Origin: Oegoconia quadripuncta
Taxonomy: Eukaryota > Arthropoda > Insecta > Lepidoptera > Autostichidae
NCBI GenBank assembly: GCA_949316235.1
Contig: OX438760.1
Coordinates: 5,582,501 to 5,646,500, forward strand
Direction: 5' to 3'
DNA length: 64,000 nt
Shown: in pieces, positions 37,201 through 46,053 of the stretch
Numbering within the stretch: position 1 is the first letter of the stretch
How the letters are laid out: each line of letters begins with the position of its first letter
Notes under the pieces: model-generated
What the model saw: only the letters and a program-made list of their open reading frames with translations
What the model was told of the DNA's origin: nothing
Databases searched by the model: none
Program-made: the position numbers and the translations under genes

Positions 37201-40200
37201 ATAGCAACCGATTTCGGTCGTTAACTCCTAACGATCTTATTCTAAATGTTATAGTGTTCATAATCATATCGGTTTTTGTTGGAAGCCTGAATCGTAGTTT
37301 CAATGGAAACTGATATTTTGATACTAAAGACTCTAATTCTCCAATTAAAATAACATTGTTAGGACTTAACGACCGAATTCGATAACATAACGTTAAGTTA
37401 TCGAATTCGGTCGCTAAGTACTAACGATCTTATTCTAACGATTTTCGGAAGTCTCTACGGTCAATGTTATCGATTTTTGTTGAAACCCTAACGAACGTAG
37501 CTGTCAAACTTTACGATTTCGTTAAGTTCTTTGCGATGACATTTGAGAGCGCGCAAAGTTTGCGATGCAATTGAATTAACTAAAATTGTTTCCCCAAAAA
37601 GTGAAGTGAACATAATTGTTTAATAATATAAAAACCTTCAAGTAAAGTTTTCAAATGGCGGAAGTTAGTGCGTCGTCGTCGTCGTGGGTGGTATAGCGAT
37701 CGCTATGCTACCTCATTGCTTACCGGCAGACTTGGATAAGATGGTAGCTAATAGGTGGACATTTAAAAATGCCCAACAGCACTGTTTTTGACACGATAAA
37801 TGATTTAGATGATAAACAATCATGGACATAACCAGCCCGTTCGCATAACCAGGCTATTTCACAATTAATAATGAAATATTATAATATAAAATAATAATTT
37901 TGTAATATAACAACCTTTTTTTAAAAGAGCGACCTCTCGAGTTTCTTGCTTGTTCTTCTCAAGGGAAAATTGCCTTTTGAACAAGCAGTAGCTTTAAAAA
38001 TGTAAAATCTGACTATTTTAAGTGTACCCTGTGTACCTACAAAATAAAGCATTTTTTGATTTTGATTTTGATTTTTACTTTTACTTTACTTTACTTTAAT
38101 ACTGATCTAATACATACTTTATTTTATTATTGAATCAACAGCATCATTATAAAAACTATTACCTACACAAAATATACAAGCCAAAGTTATGCCAATTACA
38201 GATTCTCATTTTTTATTACAATTCTTCTAAATTAATTCGGTGGAAAGTTACTATTAAATAATAATCATTATACAATCTATAGGTAAAATTCGAAGTAAAG
38301 TAAAAGCCAAACGAAATAATAACTAATTTAGACAATAAGTAATATTACAAATAAAATTTAACGGTTGAAGCTACAGTCTTCATATTTCAACAAAAGGGGG
38401 CTTGATAAAAAAAAAATTACCCGTACGTGTTTGTTGTTTAGAGCATAATTATGTAGAAGCTTTTTGTTTTAAAAAATATTAGATAACAATTAATGGCAAG
38501 AGGAACTGTCAAATTCAGCTTTTTTCCTAAATTTTGTTCCGAAGTATTTTTTAACTTCCCATTGACCTATAAACTTGAAATTTGTTGATAATGTTTATTA
38601 TTTTATTATCATATAGGTATTATAATCTATTATTGTAATACATAATAATACTCTCATTTTCGTATTACAAAACAACTAAATTTTGCGGTTAAACACGAAG
38701 CTTGTACATACGGCTTATATTCATCTACATTTGGTACGGCACCTATGATGTGCGCAATCCGACACGCACTTGGCAGTTTTTTTGTCGAGGTTCGCAATAC
38801 GGTTACGTCTTAATATGGTCTTCACCGTGTGTGACAACCTTTACCTATAAAAATAGAAATGTCTAAATTATATGATATAAATTATATAACGTATATATTG
38901 CATTACACAATTGAATTTACGTAGGTATATACTCGTAAATAATTTGTGGATCTCATTACTGAATACAATAAACGAAAATTAGTCGTATGTTGATACAGCA
39001 TGTCATTTGTAATGAGTTTTTTTATAGTAGCGAAGCAGTTGTTAAATGTCACACTTAACTCTGTTCCATAGCTATTTTTAAAGGACTTCAAAAATTGGAT
39101 TAAATTGTCAATTAGACTGTAATTTTTTTATGTAATATATATGTTGTGAATCGATTTCGATAAATCTACCGATCGATTAAATAACGGGAGGTTTGGATGA
39201 TGTGTTCGTCCTTCGTTTAACTTTAGTTTTATGCTTTGTATTAAAAAATCTTTATGTGTACCTTATTCATTGAATTCTTCTGTCGTGGATACCTTAGCAT
39301 TTTATACTGCGTGTAAGGGACAACCCGACATTCCCTTTATGGTCATGTTATTTAATTCGAAATAAATCTAAATCCAAAATCCAAATTAAAATGTCGTAAA
39401 TAAATATCCAAATAAATCGAAGAAAATTACTCTTAACGCACATTATACAAATTTACACGGCTATTGACTGATTGGTATGATAGTAGATGGCGTAATTCAT
39501 TCTTTAATTTGATACAACGTTGCCAGTTTATCAGTTATATTTAAGAGGAAGCTTACACTAGAATACGTAATTAATTTGTTTGAAAAAAAAAATTATTTTT
39601 CTATTAACAAAAAATCGATTAAAGTGATTGTATCGTAGTACCTAACGGCCTGTTTCAAGGAATGTCGACTTGTGCCTTACATACAGTAATATAGTCGTCC
39701 TGGAAATCCCTCATTAAGATAAATATTCCCAGATTATCAATCAGTTAACTTCGATAAATAAAAATGACTCATGCATGACATTCCCATTGTCAAACTCGTG
39801 AAGGTTCCTTTTCTACGGCTAGAGGTATCAAGTTGACATTAATATCTAACACTAAGGTTACTTTAGTAACTTATTAGTAATCTGTGACTAAGGTGTGCTC
39901 ATGCTGCTGGAAAAGGTTTAAATAAGAGAATAGCGATGTATGTTTGACAGATAGACTGACAACAAAGTGATCCGATAAGCGTTCTGTTGTTCCAAAATAA
40001 GATACGTGAAGCTAAAACGAAAAAAGAGGCGCGAATAGAACGTAACGAAGGTTTTTCAGTGAAAAAGATATATAGTCTGTACCCAATAATTAAGAGAAAT
40101 GACTGGTGTTATGTATTTGATGGCATTGTGTCTGTGTCCTGTTTTGTATGGATGTATCTCAATAATATGTCGAATTTGGGTGTATTTTTTTGTACTGATG

Positions 40201-41556
40201 ATGATATTATAATGTTCAGGTTCTCGGGGGTTTTTAAATTTTCAATTTGTGTTCTAAATAAAATTGACTCTAGCAATTCAAATGTGGAATTCAAATACAT
40301 AAATAAAATCCATAACTCGGGAATAAATGTTCATATTCATACATATACGTATTCATACATACCAGCATTTATTCCTAGCTGGATTCGAACTTACTACCTT
40401 TAGTTTCACAGGCAGGGTAACTACCCGAGTAATTACCCACTACACCAATCGGTCGTCAAATTTGAATTGATGTTACTAGCTTTAAAGAGCAATTAAAGAT
40501 AGGCTTTCGAAAACAGATTCATTACAAATATTTTACTTGCTGCAGGAACTATAAAATCATCTAGGTAAGCAAACCTAGTGTTAAAGGTAAATATCCTAGC
40601 AATGGCTGAACCGGTTTTCATCAAACACGACTAAGGTCCACTTCGCAAATAGCAGCTGTCTAACAGAAAATTCCCATTTCTATTCATTTTGGCATTACGA
40701 TGCCACAGGCAACTTTGTTTCAGGAGTTTTTTTTTATCCACAACGGGTTAGCACTTGACCTCAATCACACCTGATGTTAAGTGAAGATGCTAAGAGAAGT
40801 TAATAAAAGTAGAATCGGTATCATAGAGCTAATTTTATCGACTTGTAACGAAGACACCTTATAGTCAAAAATTCTTTATTGTGTGCATGCACAGGGTACC
40901 TAAATGATTAAAATATGGGTTAAAATAGTGATATTATTTTTTAAGGTACTGCTTGTTCAAAAGAATTTTCCGCTGAGAAGAACAAGCAAGAAACTCGAAG
41001 GCTCTTTTATAAACAGGTTTCATATTACAAAAGGCTCAATATATTTTATTAACATTGGAGGTACATTGGAGGATTTAACAAATCCGCTTGACGCAACCAT
41101 ACGAGAGCTCAGCTTTTACTGGCAGTGTTACGCTTGACGTGCTGTCAACTGTACCATTGTGATTGTTAGGTCCTATTTTGTATCTATTCTCTGGACAACA
41201 GTCATAACATAAATAACAAATTGTTTCCTAATATTTCGACCTTTTCAATATCATAAATATGGTCTCCAGGTAGCCTAAACAGTTACAAGTCCTAAATCTC
41301 CCGTTAAATCTCGAATCCTACCAGACCCTCCTATCCTTCTGACTGCCTAATAGGACCCATTACATTTGATATCATCAATTGAATAATAGTCGAGAACAAC
41401 GAAGGGTCTTCTTAAGTATAATAAAATTGCACTAACCTGGTTCATGTCGAAGCCCGGCATGGGCTCCACTATGGGGCACGTTCCTAAATGGTAAGTGTGG
41501 GACATGACCCCCCCACACACCGCCAACACTATCCCCAGCACTAACTGAGTATACAT
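22093..41556 (-). CDS. Apolipoprotein D-like secreted lipocalin, six coding exons
   Basis: Joined exons 41556-41437, 28016-27862, 25357-25290, 24353-24202, 23150-22976 and 22229-22093 give an uninterrupted 268-codon protein; every junction has GT/AG ends and compatible phase. Lipocalins are beta-barrels that carry small hydrophobic ligands outside the cell; the ligand here cannot be told. Visible signatures are a signal peptide (residues 1 to about 19), GxW motif G43-I44-W45, TDY motif 127-129 and conserved Arg154. Four mature cysteines (27, 57, 138, 188) suit two disulfides, and N61 and N193 are glycosylation sequons. The start is the ATG at 41556; upstream in-frame codons begin only with GTG. 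After Cys188 the protein continues for about 80 residues as a charged, amphipathic tail that ordinary apolipoprotein D lacks. Intron 1 is 13.4 kb. No canonical AATAAA is seen soon after the stop. Confidence 0.9.
22519..22937 (-). mobile_element. SINE family A split by a LINE tail
   Basis: The SINE begins TTTATGTACAACGGG (22519-22533), is interrupted until about 22675, and resumes with TGATGTTAAGTGAAGATGAG to the head at 22937. It lies in lipocalin intron 5. Confidence 0.8.
22534..22675 (+). mobile_element. LINE 3' tail inserted in a SINE
   Basis: GATCGCTGTTAGCGATAAGG, AATTGTGCAATAAAGAG and a (TTTGA)n tail. Confidence 0.72.
22976..23150 (-). CDS. Lipocalin exon 5: end of barrel domain and start of tail
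   Basis: It starts MRAKMSAYGVDPFDLSVISQ, closes the lipocalin domain at SGCPK, then runs into a tail containing NIDIDPNTFSSHNIGQAVRK. It ends with one base of the Ala224 codon before a consensus donor GTGAGT. A SINE copy begins only about 40 bases into the following intron. Confidence 0.88.
23395..23460 (-). mobile_element. RTE-like LINE fragment
   Basis: CATGTCATGCCTGTTTCCCG resembles the piece at 12540. Lipocalin intron 4. Confidence 0.4.
23605..24065 (+). mobile_element. LINE ORF2 C-terminus and 3' UTR
   Basis: The frame reads [20 protein letters not shown] and [11 protein letters not shown], a familiar LINE C-terminal end, then a UTR ending GTGCAATAAAGTGTATTTG. Related copies are at 32375 (+), 43980 (-) and 59205 (-). 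Confidence 0.65.
24202..24353 (-). CDS. Lipocalin exon 4: TDY motif and conserved Arg
   Basis: It encodes VGGSASYTVLATDYTTYAAV, then FTCQKLAFAHRRSATILSRT and KELDKMYVDK. TDY is lipocalin motif 2, and the Arg in ILSR is motif 3. Acceptor TTTACAG, donor GTAAGA. Confidence 0.9.
24578..24895 (-). mobile_element. SINE family C (tRNA-derived), full length
   Basis: Read inversely: a head with GGGTTCGAATCCCAGGCAGG, a body with CCTGTATGCCTGAGAA and GCATTGGGCCAGCGTGGTGG, and a GATGATGATG tail. Partial copies lie at 49190 and 51160. It sits in lipocalin intron 3. Confidence 0.72.
25290..25357 (-). CDS. Lipocalin exon 3
   Basis: A 68-base exon encoding YTGILTVVDPAIPGRMRVRF and PL, between acceptor ATTACAG and donor GTAAGT. 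It was found only by requiring the frame to close between exons 2 and 4. The YTG start matches the usual barrel strand of insect apolipoprotein D relatives. Confidence 0.85.
25632..25852. mobile_element. LINE 3' end followed by a MITE (GGTGTCGATTCGGATGTAC family)
   Basis: 25632-25685 is an inverted LINE tail (TTCTTTATTGCACACAAA). The MITE spans about 25689-25848, with ends GGTGTCGATTCGGATGTACA and the inverse, and inner arms CTAAACTAAAACCAGTTTT on both sides. Confidence 0.72.
26753..26891. mobile_element. MITE (GGCCCGTATT-end family)
   Basis: Ends GGCCCGTATTTCAAAATGTT and the inverse of ACGTTCTAGAATACATGCCC. Inner inverted segment GCTCAAGTAGAGATCTCCGC / GCGCAGATCTACGCTTGAGC. Confidence 0.68.
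27862..28016 (-). CDS. Lipocalin exon 2: GxW motif and first barrel strands
   Basis: It begins MLGIWYVVQKTSTASHC after acceptor TTTCCAG and ends with codon fragment AG before donor GTTATT, which is a weak donor. The next exon supplies the third base of this codon, giving Arg92. The GIW triplet is lipocalin motif 1. Confidence 0.9.
28022..29458. other. Upper end of lipocalin intron 1; no other gene seen
   Basis: AT-rich intronic sequence with no repeat family recognised. Confidence 0.35.
29459..29720 (+). mobile_element. SINE family B variant with an internal inverted copy of its head
   Basis: A normal head (GACGACCGTTTCGTGTAGCG, box B GGTTCGAATCC) is followed at about 29564-29604 by TTGGTTTCGCTGACAGGGTC-ACTATCC, the inverse of the same head, before the body resumes. 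Confidence 0.72.
29918..30062. mobile_element. Probable MITE (GGCCGTATTAATAAA ends)
   Basis: Left end GGGCCGTATTAATAAATCG; right end inverse of TTTATTTATACAGGCC. Inner arms ATCTCAATACA/ATCAATCTTGAGA are weak. Confidence 0.4.
30425..30658. mobile_element. MITE (GGCCCGTATT-end family) carrying a nested LINE tail
   Basis: Same ends as the copy at 26753, flanked by TAA on both sides (30422-30424 and 30659-30661). The middle is split by the insertion at 30498-30580. Confidence 0.75.
30498..30580 (+). mobile_element. Short LINE 3' end with (CTTT)n tail
   Basis: It ends AAATCCAAATAAATACTTTC and CTTT repeats. Removing it restores the continuous MITE seen at 26753. Confidence 0.65.
31232..31705 (+). 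pseudogene. RTE-type LINE C-terminal fragment
   Basis: Frames read LIRRLKVTQRAMERAMLAVS, LRDRIGNEEIRRRTKVTDIT, WAGHIARRPDGRW and RRRSVGRPPTRWTDDLVKNA, the typical C-terminal end of RTE LINEs. At least one frame shift is needed to join them. It ends in GATGATGATG. Confidence 0.8.
31826..32050 (+). mobile_element. LINE 3' end (relative of 18040-18485)
   Basis: ATTATAAAATATTAGACTAT-TTAGATGATAA, then the UTR landmarks GAGCTTGTTC and GAACAAGCAGTAGCTT. The end is diverged. Confidence 0.6.
32375..32570 (+). mobile_element. LINE ORF2 C-terminus and tail
   Basis: The frame reads [35 protein letters not shown]. It closes with GGTGAGATTGTAGTCAAACG and an A run. Confidence 0.65.
32571..33235. other. 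Intronic sequence, nothing recognised
   Basis: Part of lipocalin intron 1. No gene or full repeat. Confidence 0.3.
33236..33437. repeat. Near-perfect palindrome, arms of about 80-94 bp
   Basis: GTTCAATGATGGACTTATCT at the left is mirrored by AGATAAGTCCATCATTGAAC at the right. The arms continue through TTAGATCTTAGTCTTAGAGA and ATAACAGATCTCTT. They differ by a 13-base indel and about one base. The loop is about 30 bp. Confidence 0.88.
33535..33995 (-). mobile_element. LINE 3' end, inverted (relative of 18040-18485)
   Basis: TCAAAAAATGCTTTATTTTG, GGTACACAGGGTACAC, GAACAAGCAAGAAACTCGAG and the last ORF2 codons around TTTATCATCTAAATAATC. Confidence 0.72.
34355..34450 (+). mobile_element. LINE 3' tail
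   Basis: TTTTAGTGATAAGGCCGCCT to AACAATAAAGCGTATTTGAT and GATT repeats. Confidence 0.6.
34451..35026. other. Intronic sequence, nothing recognised
   Basis: Lipocalin intron 1, AT-rich. Confidence 0.3.
35027..35275 (+). mobile_element. SINE family B, full length
   Basis: Head GACGACCTGTTTGATGTAGT, box B GGGTTGGAATCCC, body ending GGAACTAGATGGCGCTGTGT. Confidence 0.83.
35299..35463 (+). mobile_element. Helitron-like nonautonomous element (Lep1-type)
   Basis: It begins TCCCAACAATGATATAAG after an A and ends GGGCAACAGCTAG before a T, which fits Helitron ends (A-TC ... CTRR-T). No inverted ends or target duplication. A second copy seems to start at about 35472. Confidence 0.6.
35464..36182. other. 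Intronic sequence; start of another Helitron-like copy, rest unassigned
   Basis: TAGATGCGAAAGTTTGTGTG is the shared head at 35472. Nothing else recognised. Confidence 0.35.
36183..36403 (+). mobile_element. Helitron-like repeat, second type
   Basis: CGGCGAAACGGATGAACGGA, CCCGATAAAGTGAGTAGTTC and the end GGCGGAAAGCTAGT. Confidence 0.55.
36404..37364. other. Intronic sequence with degenerate dispersed repeats
   Basis: 36540-36780 resembles an unassigned dispersed repeat (CCCGAAACGGCTGAACCGAT). No gene. Confidence 0.35.
37365..37415. repeat. Short palindrome
   Basis: CGACCGAATTCGATAACATA faces ACGTTAAGTTATCGAATTCGG-TCG: inverted arms of about 20 bp with a very short centre. Confidence 0.65.
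37716..37775 (-). mobile_element. SINE family A, degenerate fragment
   Basis: Diverged GGCAGACTTGGATAAGATGG and GTGGACATTTAAAAATGCCC. Confidence 0.5.
37784..38075 (+). mobile_element. LINE 3' end with GATTT tail (relative of 18040-18485)
   Basis: ATGATTTAGATGATAAACAA, the UTR landmarks, AAAATAAAGCATTTTTTGAT and GATTTT repeats. Confidence 0.72.
38076..40297. other. Long intronic stretch, AT-rich, nothing recognised
   Basis: Lipocalin intron 1. An open frame from 39987 runs 138 codons, but its end lies in SINE sequence and the rest has no domain. Confidence 0.35.
40298..40457 (-). mobile_element. SINE family B variant, shortened
   Basis: Inverse of the head (ACTACACCAATCGGTCGTC) with a diverged box B (TAGCTGGATTCGAAC on the plus strand). 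Confidence 0.65.
40728..40790 (-). mobile_element. SINE family A, 3' fragment
   Basis: TTTTTTATCCACAACGGGTT to GATGTTAAGTGAAGATG. Confidence 0.65.
40865..41040 (-). mobile_element. LINE 3' end, inverted fragment
   Basis: AAAATTCTTTATTGTGTGCA, then GAGAAGAACAAGCAAGAAAC. Confidence 0.55.
41437..41556 (-). CDS. Lipocalin exon 1: signal peptide and mature N-terminus
   Basis: It holds 40 codons: a short start, a hydrophobic stretch rich in V, L, I and A, then the segment GTCPIVEPMPGFDMNQ, which is typical of insect apolipoprotein D relatives. It ends in phase 0 before donor GTTAGT (41436-41431). The ATG at 41556 lies 55 bases downstream of the predicted transcription start. Confidence 0.88.
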
Positions 41557-41579
41557 TTTATATAATTTCGTGTCACACA

Positions 41580-41641
41580 CAACCGGTCCGGACCGCAGCC
41601 GACAATAAACTGACCAGTTTCCGATCCAACAGACGCTATAA
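41580..41641 (-). promoter_or_regulatory. Core promoter of the lipocalin gene (TATA, Inr, DPE)
   Basis: On the minus strand an initiator TCAGT lies at 41613-41609, with A+1 at 41611. TATA stands at -29 to -26 (41640-41637), and GGTTG at +28 to +32 (41584-41580) fits the DPE consensus RGWYV. The predicted 5' UTR is 55 bases and runs directly into the exon 1 ATG. All three spacings match known arthropod promoter rules. Confidence 0.6.
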
Positions 41642-41911
41642 GAACGCGTGAACTTTCAAACTCTACAATGTTTTGTTGAGTTCTTGGAAATATTATTTGT
41701 AATGTTCATTCATTGGAAGTTAATTGGTTTATATAAATAATTTGTTGGTGGTATCTTAGCATTATGTGTCATATTCATTAGATATAAAAGATAGTGCTAG
41801 CGGTCATGTTTATATAGGTTGTTGAAGTCGAAGCAAATCCGTAAGATGATAGTTGGTGTCAACTGGGAATATGTTGAAAAATCCTGACAAAAAGCCTGAC
41901 ATGAATACAAA

Positions 41912-42190
41912 AGTGTTCTGAAGAACTGTTCGAGCTAATACCCGCTGCTCAATTTAACCGATACACTTCTCGCCGAAAATTAAATTTCCGTCCACATCAC
42001 CTGGATGAGTGGAAGTCTACCACTGTACGTTTCTCAAGAAACTTCTTACCACGTACGACCACCCTGTGGAACGGACTTCCTGCACCGGTATTCCCGAACG
42101 AGTACGACATTGGAATCTTCCTCAAAGGCCGCCAACGCATCTGTGACTCTTTTGGTGTTGAGGATGTCCATGGGCGGCGGTGATTGCTTT
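41912..42190 (+). pseudogene. LINE ORF2 C-terminal fragment, still open
   Basis: Frame with CSEELFELIPAAQFNRYTSR, HHLDEWKSTTVRFSRNFLPR and TTTLWNGLPAPVFPNEYDIG, ending DSFGVEDVHGRR and a stop. This is the usual C-terminus of a common lepidopteran LINE. No start codon belongs to it. Confidence 0.7.
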
Positions 42191-42219
42191 CTATCTTGGC
42201 TAGCTACCACCATATTTCT

Positions 42220-42372
42220 TTAGATAATATGGTGGTGGCTAGCCAGGCGGACATTTAAAATGCCCTACCACCAACCAAACCGAGTACTAAACATGTACCC
42301 CGCTGGGGATCGAACACGCGACCTCCGATTCATAAACCCTACGTTGTTTACATTAAGCCACGGAGGCGGTTA
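42220..42372 (-). mobile_element. SINE family A, 5' half
   Basis: GATAATATGGTGGTGGCTAG to the head AGCCACGGAGGCGG. It follows directly on the LINE fragment and is preceded by an inverted scrap of itself (GGCTAGCTACCACCATAT). Confidence 0.75.
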
Positions 42373-42852
42373 AATCTATTCATTATATAGAATCTACCAA
42401 TAATTCTATTTATAGTAAATTCTCAAATAACATTAATATTCTAAAAGTGTAAACGTATGAGTTTTAAATAAAACACAGAATTTCAGCTTATTCCGGGGTT
42501 GTTTATTCACCGACATCTCACGTACAAGTCTGCTGGATTGATAGCTGTGCGAAATTCACGACCCTGCTACAAATCTCACGGCGCCCAACTTCTGATATTA
42601 CCCGTCATCACCTCAATCTACCGTCGGCATCCCAGGTGGAACCCTACCAAGTATAAGTACATAGTAGTAAGCTACTATAAGATACCAATCTGCTATCTAT
42701 GACGATTCAGCGAGATATTCAAAACTTATATTCTTTTGTTTACATGTTATCTGAGCATTGACTAGACAATTTTAGTGTAGTTACTCAAAAATTAACTATT
42801 AGTTTCGATTTTAAATATTTCTCGTATTTATTTTGCTTTGTATTGGGGTTTA
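42373..42852. other. Intergenic, nothing recognised
   Basis: No gene or repeat match. Confidence 0.3.
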
Positions 42853-43218
42853 CCTATGAAATTGTAGCAATTCCTGCGATTTTCAAAGCTATATCCAAAT
42901 GTGTTTTTTATTTGGAAAATGGAATATTATTTCAAGGTTTCACATGAAATATTTTTTAATTTCTGGGCTAAATCACATTAAAAAAAATTTGAACAGAGCG
43001 CTTTTCATGTGCTTCCCATAAACATTTCTTAGATTCGCTGAAACTTTTATAAAGCGGTTACTTTTCAAAATTAACGCTGCCTATACATAATGTTATCCGA
43101 TAATACACACAAAGTTTAGCTAAATTTGGTTTTGCCGTTCCCAAAAAAAAATCAAAAATGTTTGTATGGAGAAAACAGTCTTAATGAAATTCTTCATACA
43201 AAACACCAATTTCATAGG
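42853..43218. mobile_element. Mariner-type MITE (CCTATGAAATTG ends), copy 1
   Basis: Ends CCTATGAAATTG and the inverse of CCAATTTCATAGG, TA on both sides. Its interior matches 61570-61968 in inverted orientation. Confidence 0.8.
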
Positions 43219-43979
43219 TAAGGACCTAATATTTATTATAGTTGATAGACCATCCCAACCTTTTTATATTGCGTGCCAATGATATCTTTGACCTATCTGA
43301 CCCCGAACTTACGAGATGCCTTGTGCCTATGAATAGTACATCCGTTGACAAGTTAGTTGGATATAACGATTTATCAAGAACACTAGTAAATAAACAGTAT
43401 ATGGCTTGTAGTCTTTAGTTTTTGTAGTTTTCTGTTGGCAAAATCAAAAATTCCTGACCAATTCAAAATTCGCCTTGTTTCCTGACATATAAAGGTCATA
43501 AATTGCAGATAAATCCGGAAAATTCCTGTCATCTGGTAACCCTATCGTGTGACATGTGATGATACCCAAACGTAATACCTTACGGTAGCAACAAACGTAC
43601 ATCAATGCGTTTCTGAATAAGCAAATTATGTAATTTCGCTGTGATTGCTAGTCTTGCTTGACCTAGATTGGAGACCACATTCCTGTGTATTGTGATTTTC
43701 TATGTGTGTATTGTGAGCCATCTGGATGATCAAGATTCGGATTCAAAATATTTCATGTCAGGGTATTATCATGATGATGGTGATACAGCACACACATACT
43801 CTAGTGTATCCTGCCTGATGTTACTTTTATGAATTGTTGTAAAATATGTTTATCCAATTGCTTTGGAACTTATGGTGGTGCTGGAGATACAAATAAACGA
43901 TTTATCTATCTATCTACCATTGGCCTCGTCCAATCGGTCACTCCTGAAATCTACGTGAAGACACGTTTGACCAGAATCT
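43219..43979. other. Intergenic, nothing recognised
   Basis: Contains a short TCTATCTATC run near 43906. No gene. Confidence 0.3.
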
Positions 43980-44233
43980 CACCTCATGGAAAGTGACGAA
44001 ATGGCAGAAGATGACGCACGTGATCTCAGTAAATACCTATTCACCCTACTCTTGAAGATCCCAAGGTCGTAGGATTCAGGAAAGTCTGACGCCGGAAAGG
44101 AGTTCCATGTCTTAGCTGTTCGCATTATGAGTTATGAGTCGAAGCGCTTAGTGCAAATGTTCGGTAGATTCACTACGAGTGGAATCCCCCCCTATGCCTA
44201 GTAGTCCGAAGATGAAATAGCGCTGGTGGATAA
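43980..44233 (-). mobile_element. LINE ORF2 C-terminus, inverted
   Basis: Inverse of the NSLP.[13 protein letters not shown] segment (CTTGAAGATCCCAAGGTCGT on the plus strand). Confidence 0.6.
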
Positions 44234-44234
44234 G

Positions 44235-44570
44235 ATTTTTTTTTATGCACAACGGGTTGGTACTTGACCTCAATCACACCTGATGTTAAGTGAAAATGAG
44301 GTCGAAGGTGGAAGCGTACTGACCCGGAAACCCCAACACATTTAGGGGACTGGCCATCTTATCTCTGTCAACCGGAACACAACAATGCTATTAGCATTGC
44401 TGTTTGGCGGCAGATTTAGATAAGATGGTGGTAGCTAGCCAGGCGGACATTTAAAAAAATGCCCTACCACCAACCAAACCGAGTATTTAAATATGTACCC
44501 CGCTGGGGATCGAACCCGCGACCTCCGAATCGTAAACCCAATGTTGTTTACATTGAGCCACGGAGGCGGT
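44235..44570 (-). mobile_element. SINE family A, full length
   Basis: Tail TTTTTATGCACAACGGGTTG to head GAGCCACGGAGGCGG. Confidence 0.88.
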
Positions 44571-44703
44571 AAGATTATGTAATTCCAACGCACACTCACC
44601 GAAATGCATTCTCTAAAAGACTGAGAGAGAGATTGCTACGGTCTCCGAGGTGTGGCTGATATTATGATGATGATGTACCATTTGTAGGCTAAGCAAGACA
44701 TTA

Positions 44704-45012
44704 ACCGCCTCCGTGGCTCAATGTTAACAACATAGGGTATCGAGGTCGCGGGTTCGATCCTCAGCGGAGTACATATTTAATACTCGGTTTGATTAAAGGT
44801 AGGGTATATTAAATGTCCGGCAGACTAGCTACCACTATCTTATCTAAGTCTGCCGCCAAACAGCAATGTTGTGTTCCGGTATTAGAGATAAAATAGACAA
44901 TTCTCCAAATAAGATGGGGTTTCCGGGTCAGTATGCTTCCACCTTCGGCCTCATCTTTACTTAAGATCAGGTGCGATTGAGGTCAAGTGCTAACCCGTCG
45001 TGCATTAAATAA
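44704..45012 (+). mobile_element. SINE family A, full length, diverged
   Basis: Head ACCGCCTCCGTGGCTCAATG, box B GGTTCGATCC, tail GTCGTGCATTAAAT. Confidence 0.83.
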
Positions 45013-46053
45013 ATTTGTACCCTTGATGGCTAATAGTGCTATAATTAATGCTACTAATTTCTATTTACTTCTCAGTGTGAAAATAAAAGATTGTCCTTGA
45101 GACATTTATCCTGTTGAAGTTAAATTAATTGGAATGAATCACTAATTAATCAATATGAGGAAAACAAAAGAGTATGTACATAATACATTGCTCTCTGAAC
45201 GCACCGATGACTTACTGATGTGTCATACTTCCTGGTCTTGTCTTATGCCTACTCTCTCTCCTGGTTCTCTGCTTCACCAAAAGTCTGGCAGACAAAGGTC
45301 GAGGTTACAGTTGTGCCCAGCGGAATGGAGTCAAAATTAAAGTGGACCTCGATTGCAACCGTACCACCTAAAAATTTTTTGCGTTGGATCGCCGAAAATT
45401 AGTAAGGTAAGCGTCTTAGAAGTAAATTATGGTAACTCGGTACTTCTATCCATCCATCCATCCAGGGGGTCCATCGGATGGTTCAGATGGACCCCCTGCA
45501 GCTATATTTCTACCATATTCTCAAAACTCAATAAAAAATGTGAAGATTAAATCTGTGGAAAATCTGAGTTCCAACCACGAATTAATAGTTTCCGAAAAAA
45601 AACGAGAATTGATTGATTAAATTGATTGTGCTATCGCTGAGCTTCTAAAAATATTCTGCCTACATTGATAGGTGAAGTCAAATCAAAATTTTAGTTCTTC
45701 ACTATCGAAAGCAGATACACTTTCATGAACCCCCTTTTTGTGACCCCAACGTAGACCCCCGTCGAGTCTCCCGTGGACCCCTGGGGGTCCACTTGGACCA
45801 CTTTGGGAACTAATGCATTAGACGTTTATCTCCTTATCTTTGTTTCTAGGGCGGTTATAAGGTACCAAACGAACGCAGCGAGCTCCAGGGCAAATTATCA
45901 GCTATCGAACGCGCTGGTTACCATGAATTCTCTCTTTGTTTTGTGTGCCTATATTGTGTGATCGAATATTTTTGTATGTGTTTCTGTAAAATGCAAATAT
46001 ACCTTTTATCTGTAGCATTGTCACGAAAAAAGGCTGGACGTATTTGCAAATTT
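45013..46053. other. Intergenic; short hydrophobic open frame at 45219-45371, no gene proven
   Basis: One frame reads LPGLVLCLLSLLVLCFTKSL, then ADKGRGYSCAQRNGVKIKVD, like a signal sequence followed by a secreted segment. It has no ATG, and a stop precedes it at 45216. Near 45760 the phrase GGACCCCTGGGGGTCCAC resembles transposon end sequence. Confidence 0.3.

Noticed and set aside
39987..40403. 138-codon gene on the plus strand
   Set aside because: No domain, its end overlaps a SINE, and no splice or promoter logic supports it.
41437..41580. Lipocalin start at 41580
   Set aside because: That codon is GTG; the first in-frame ATG is at 41556 and fits a normal signal peptide.
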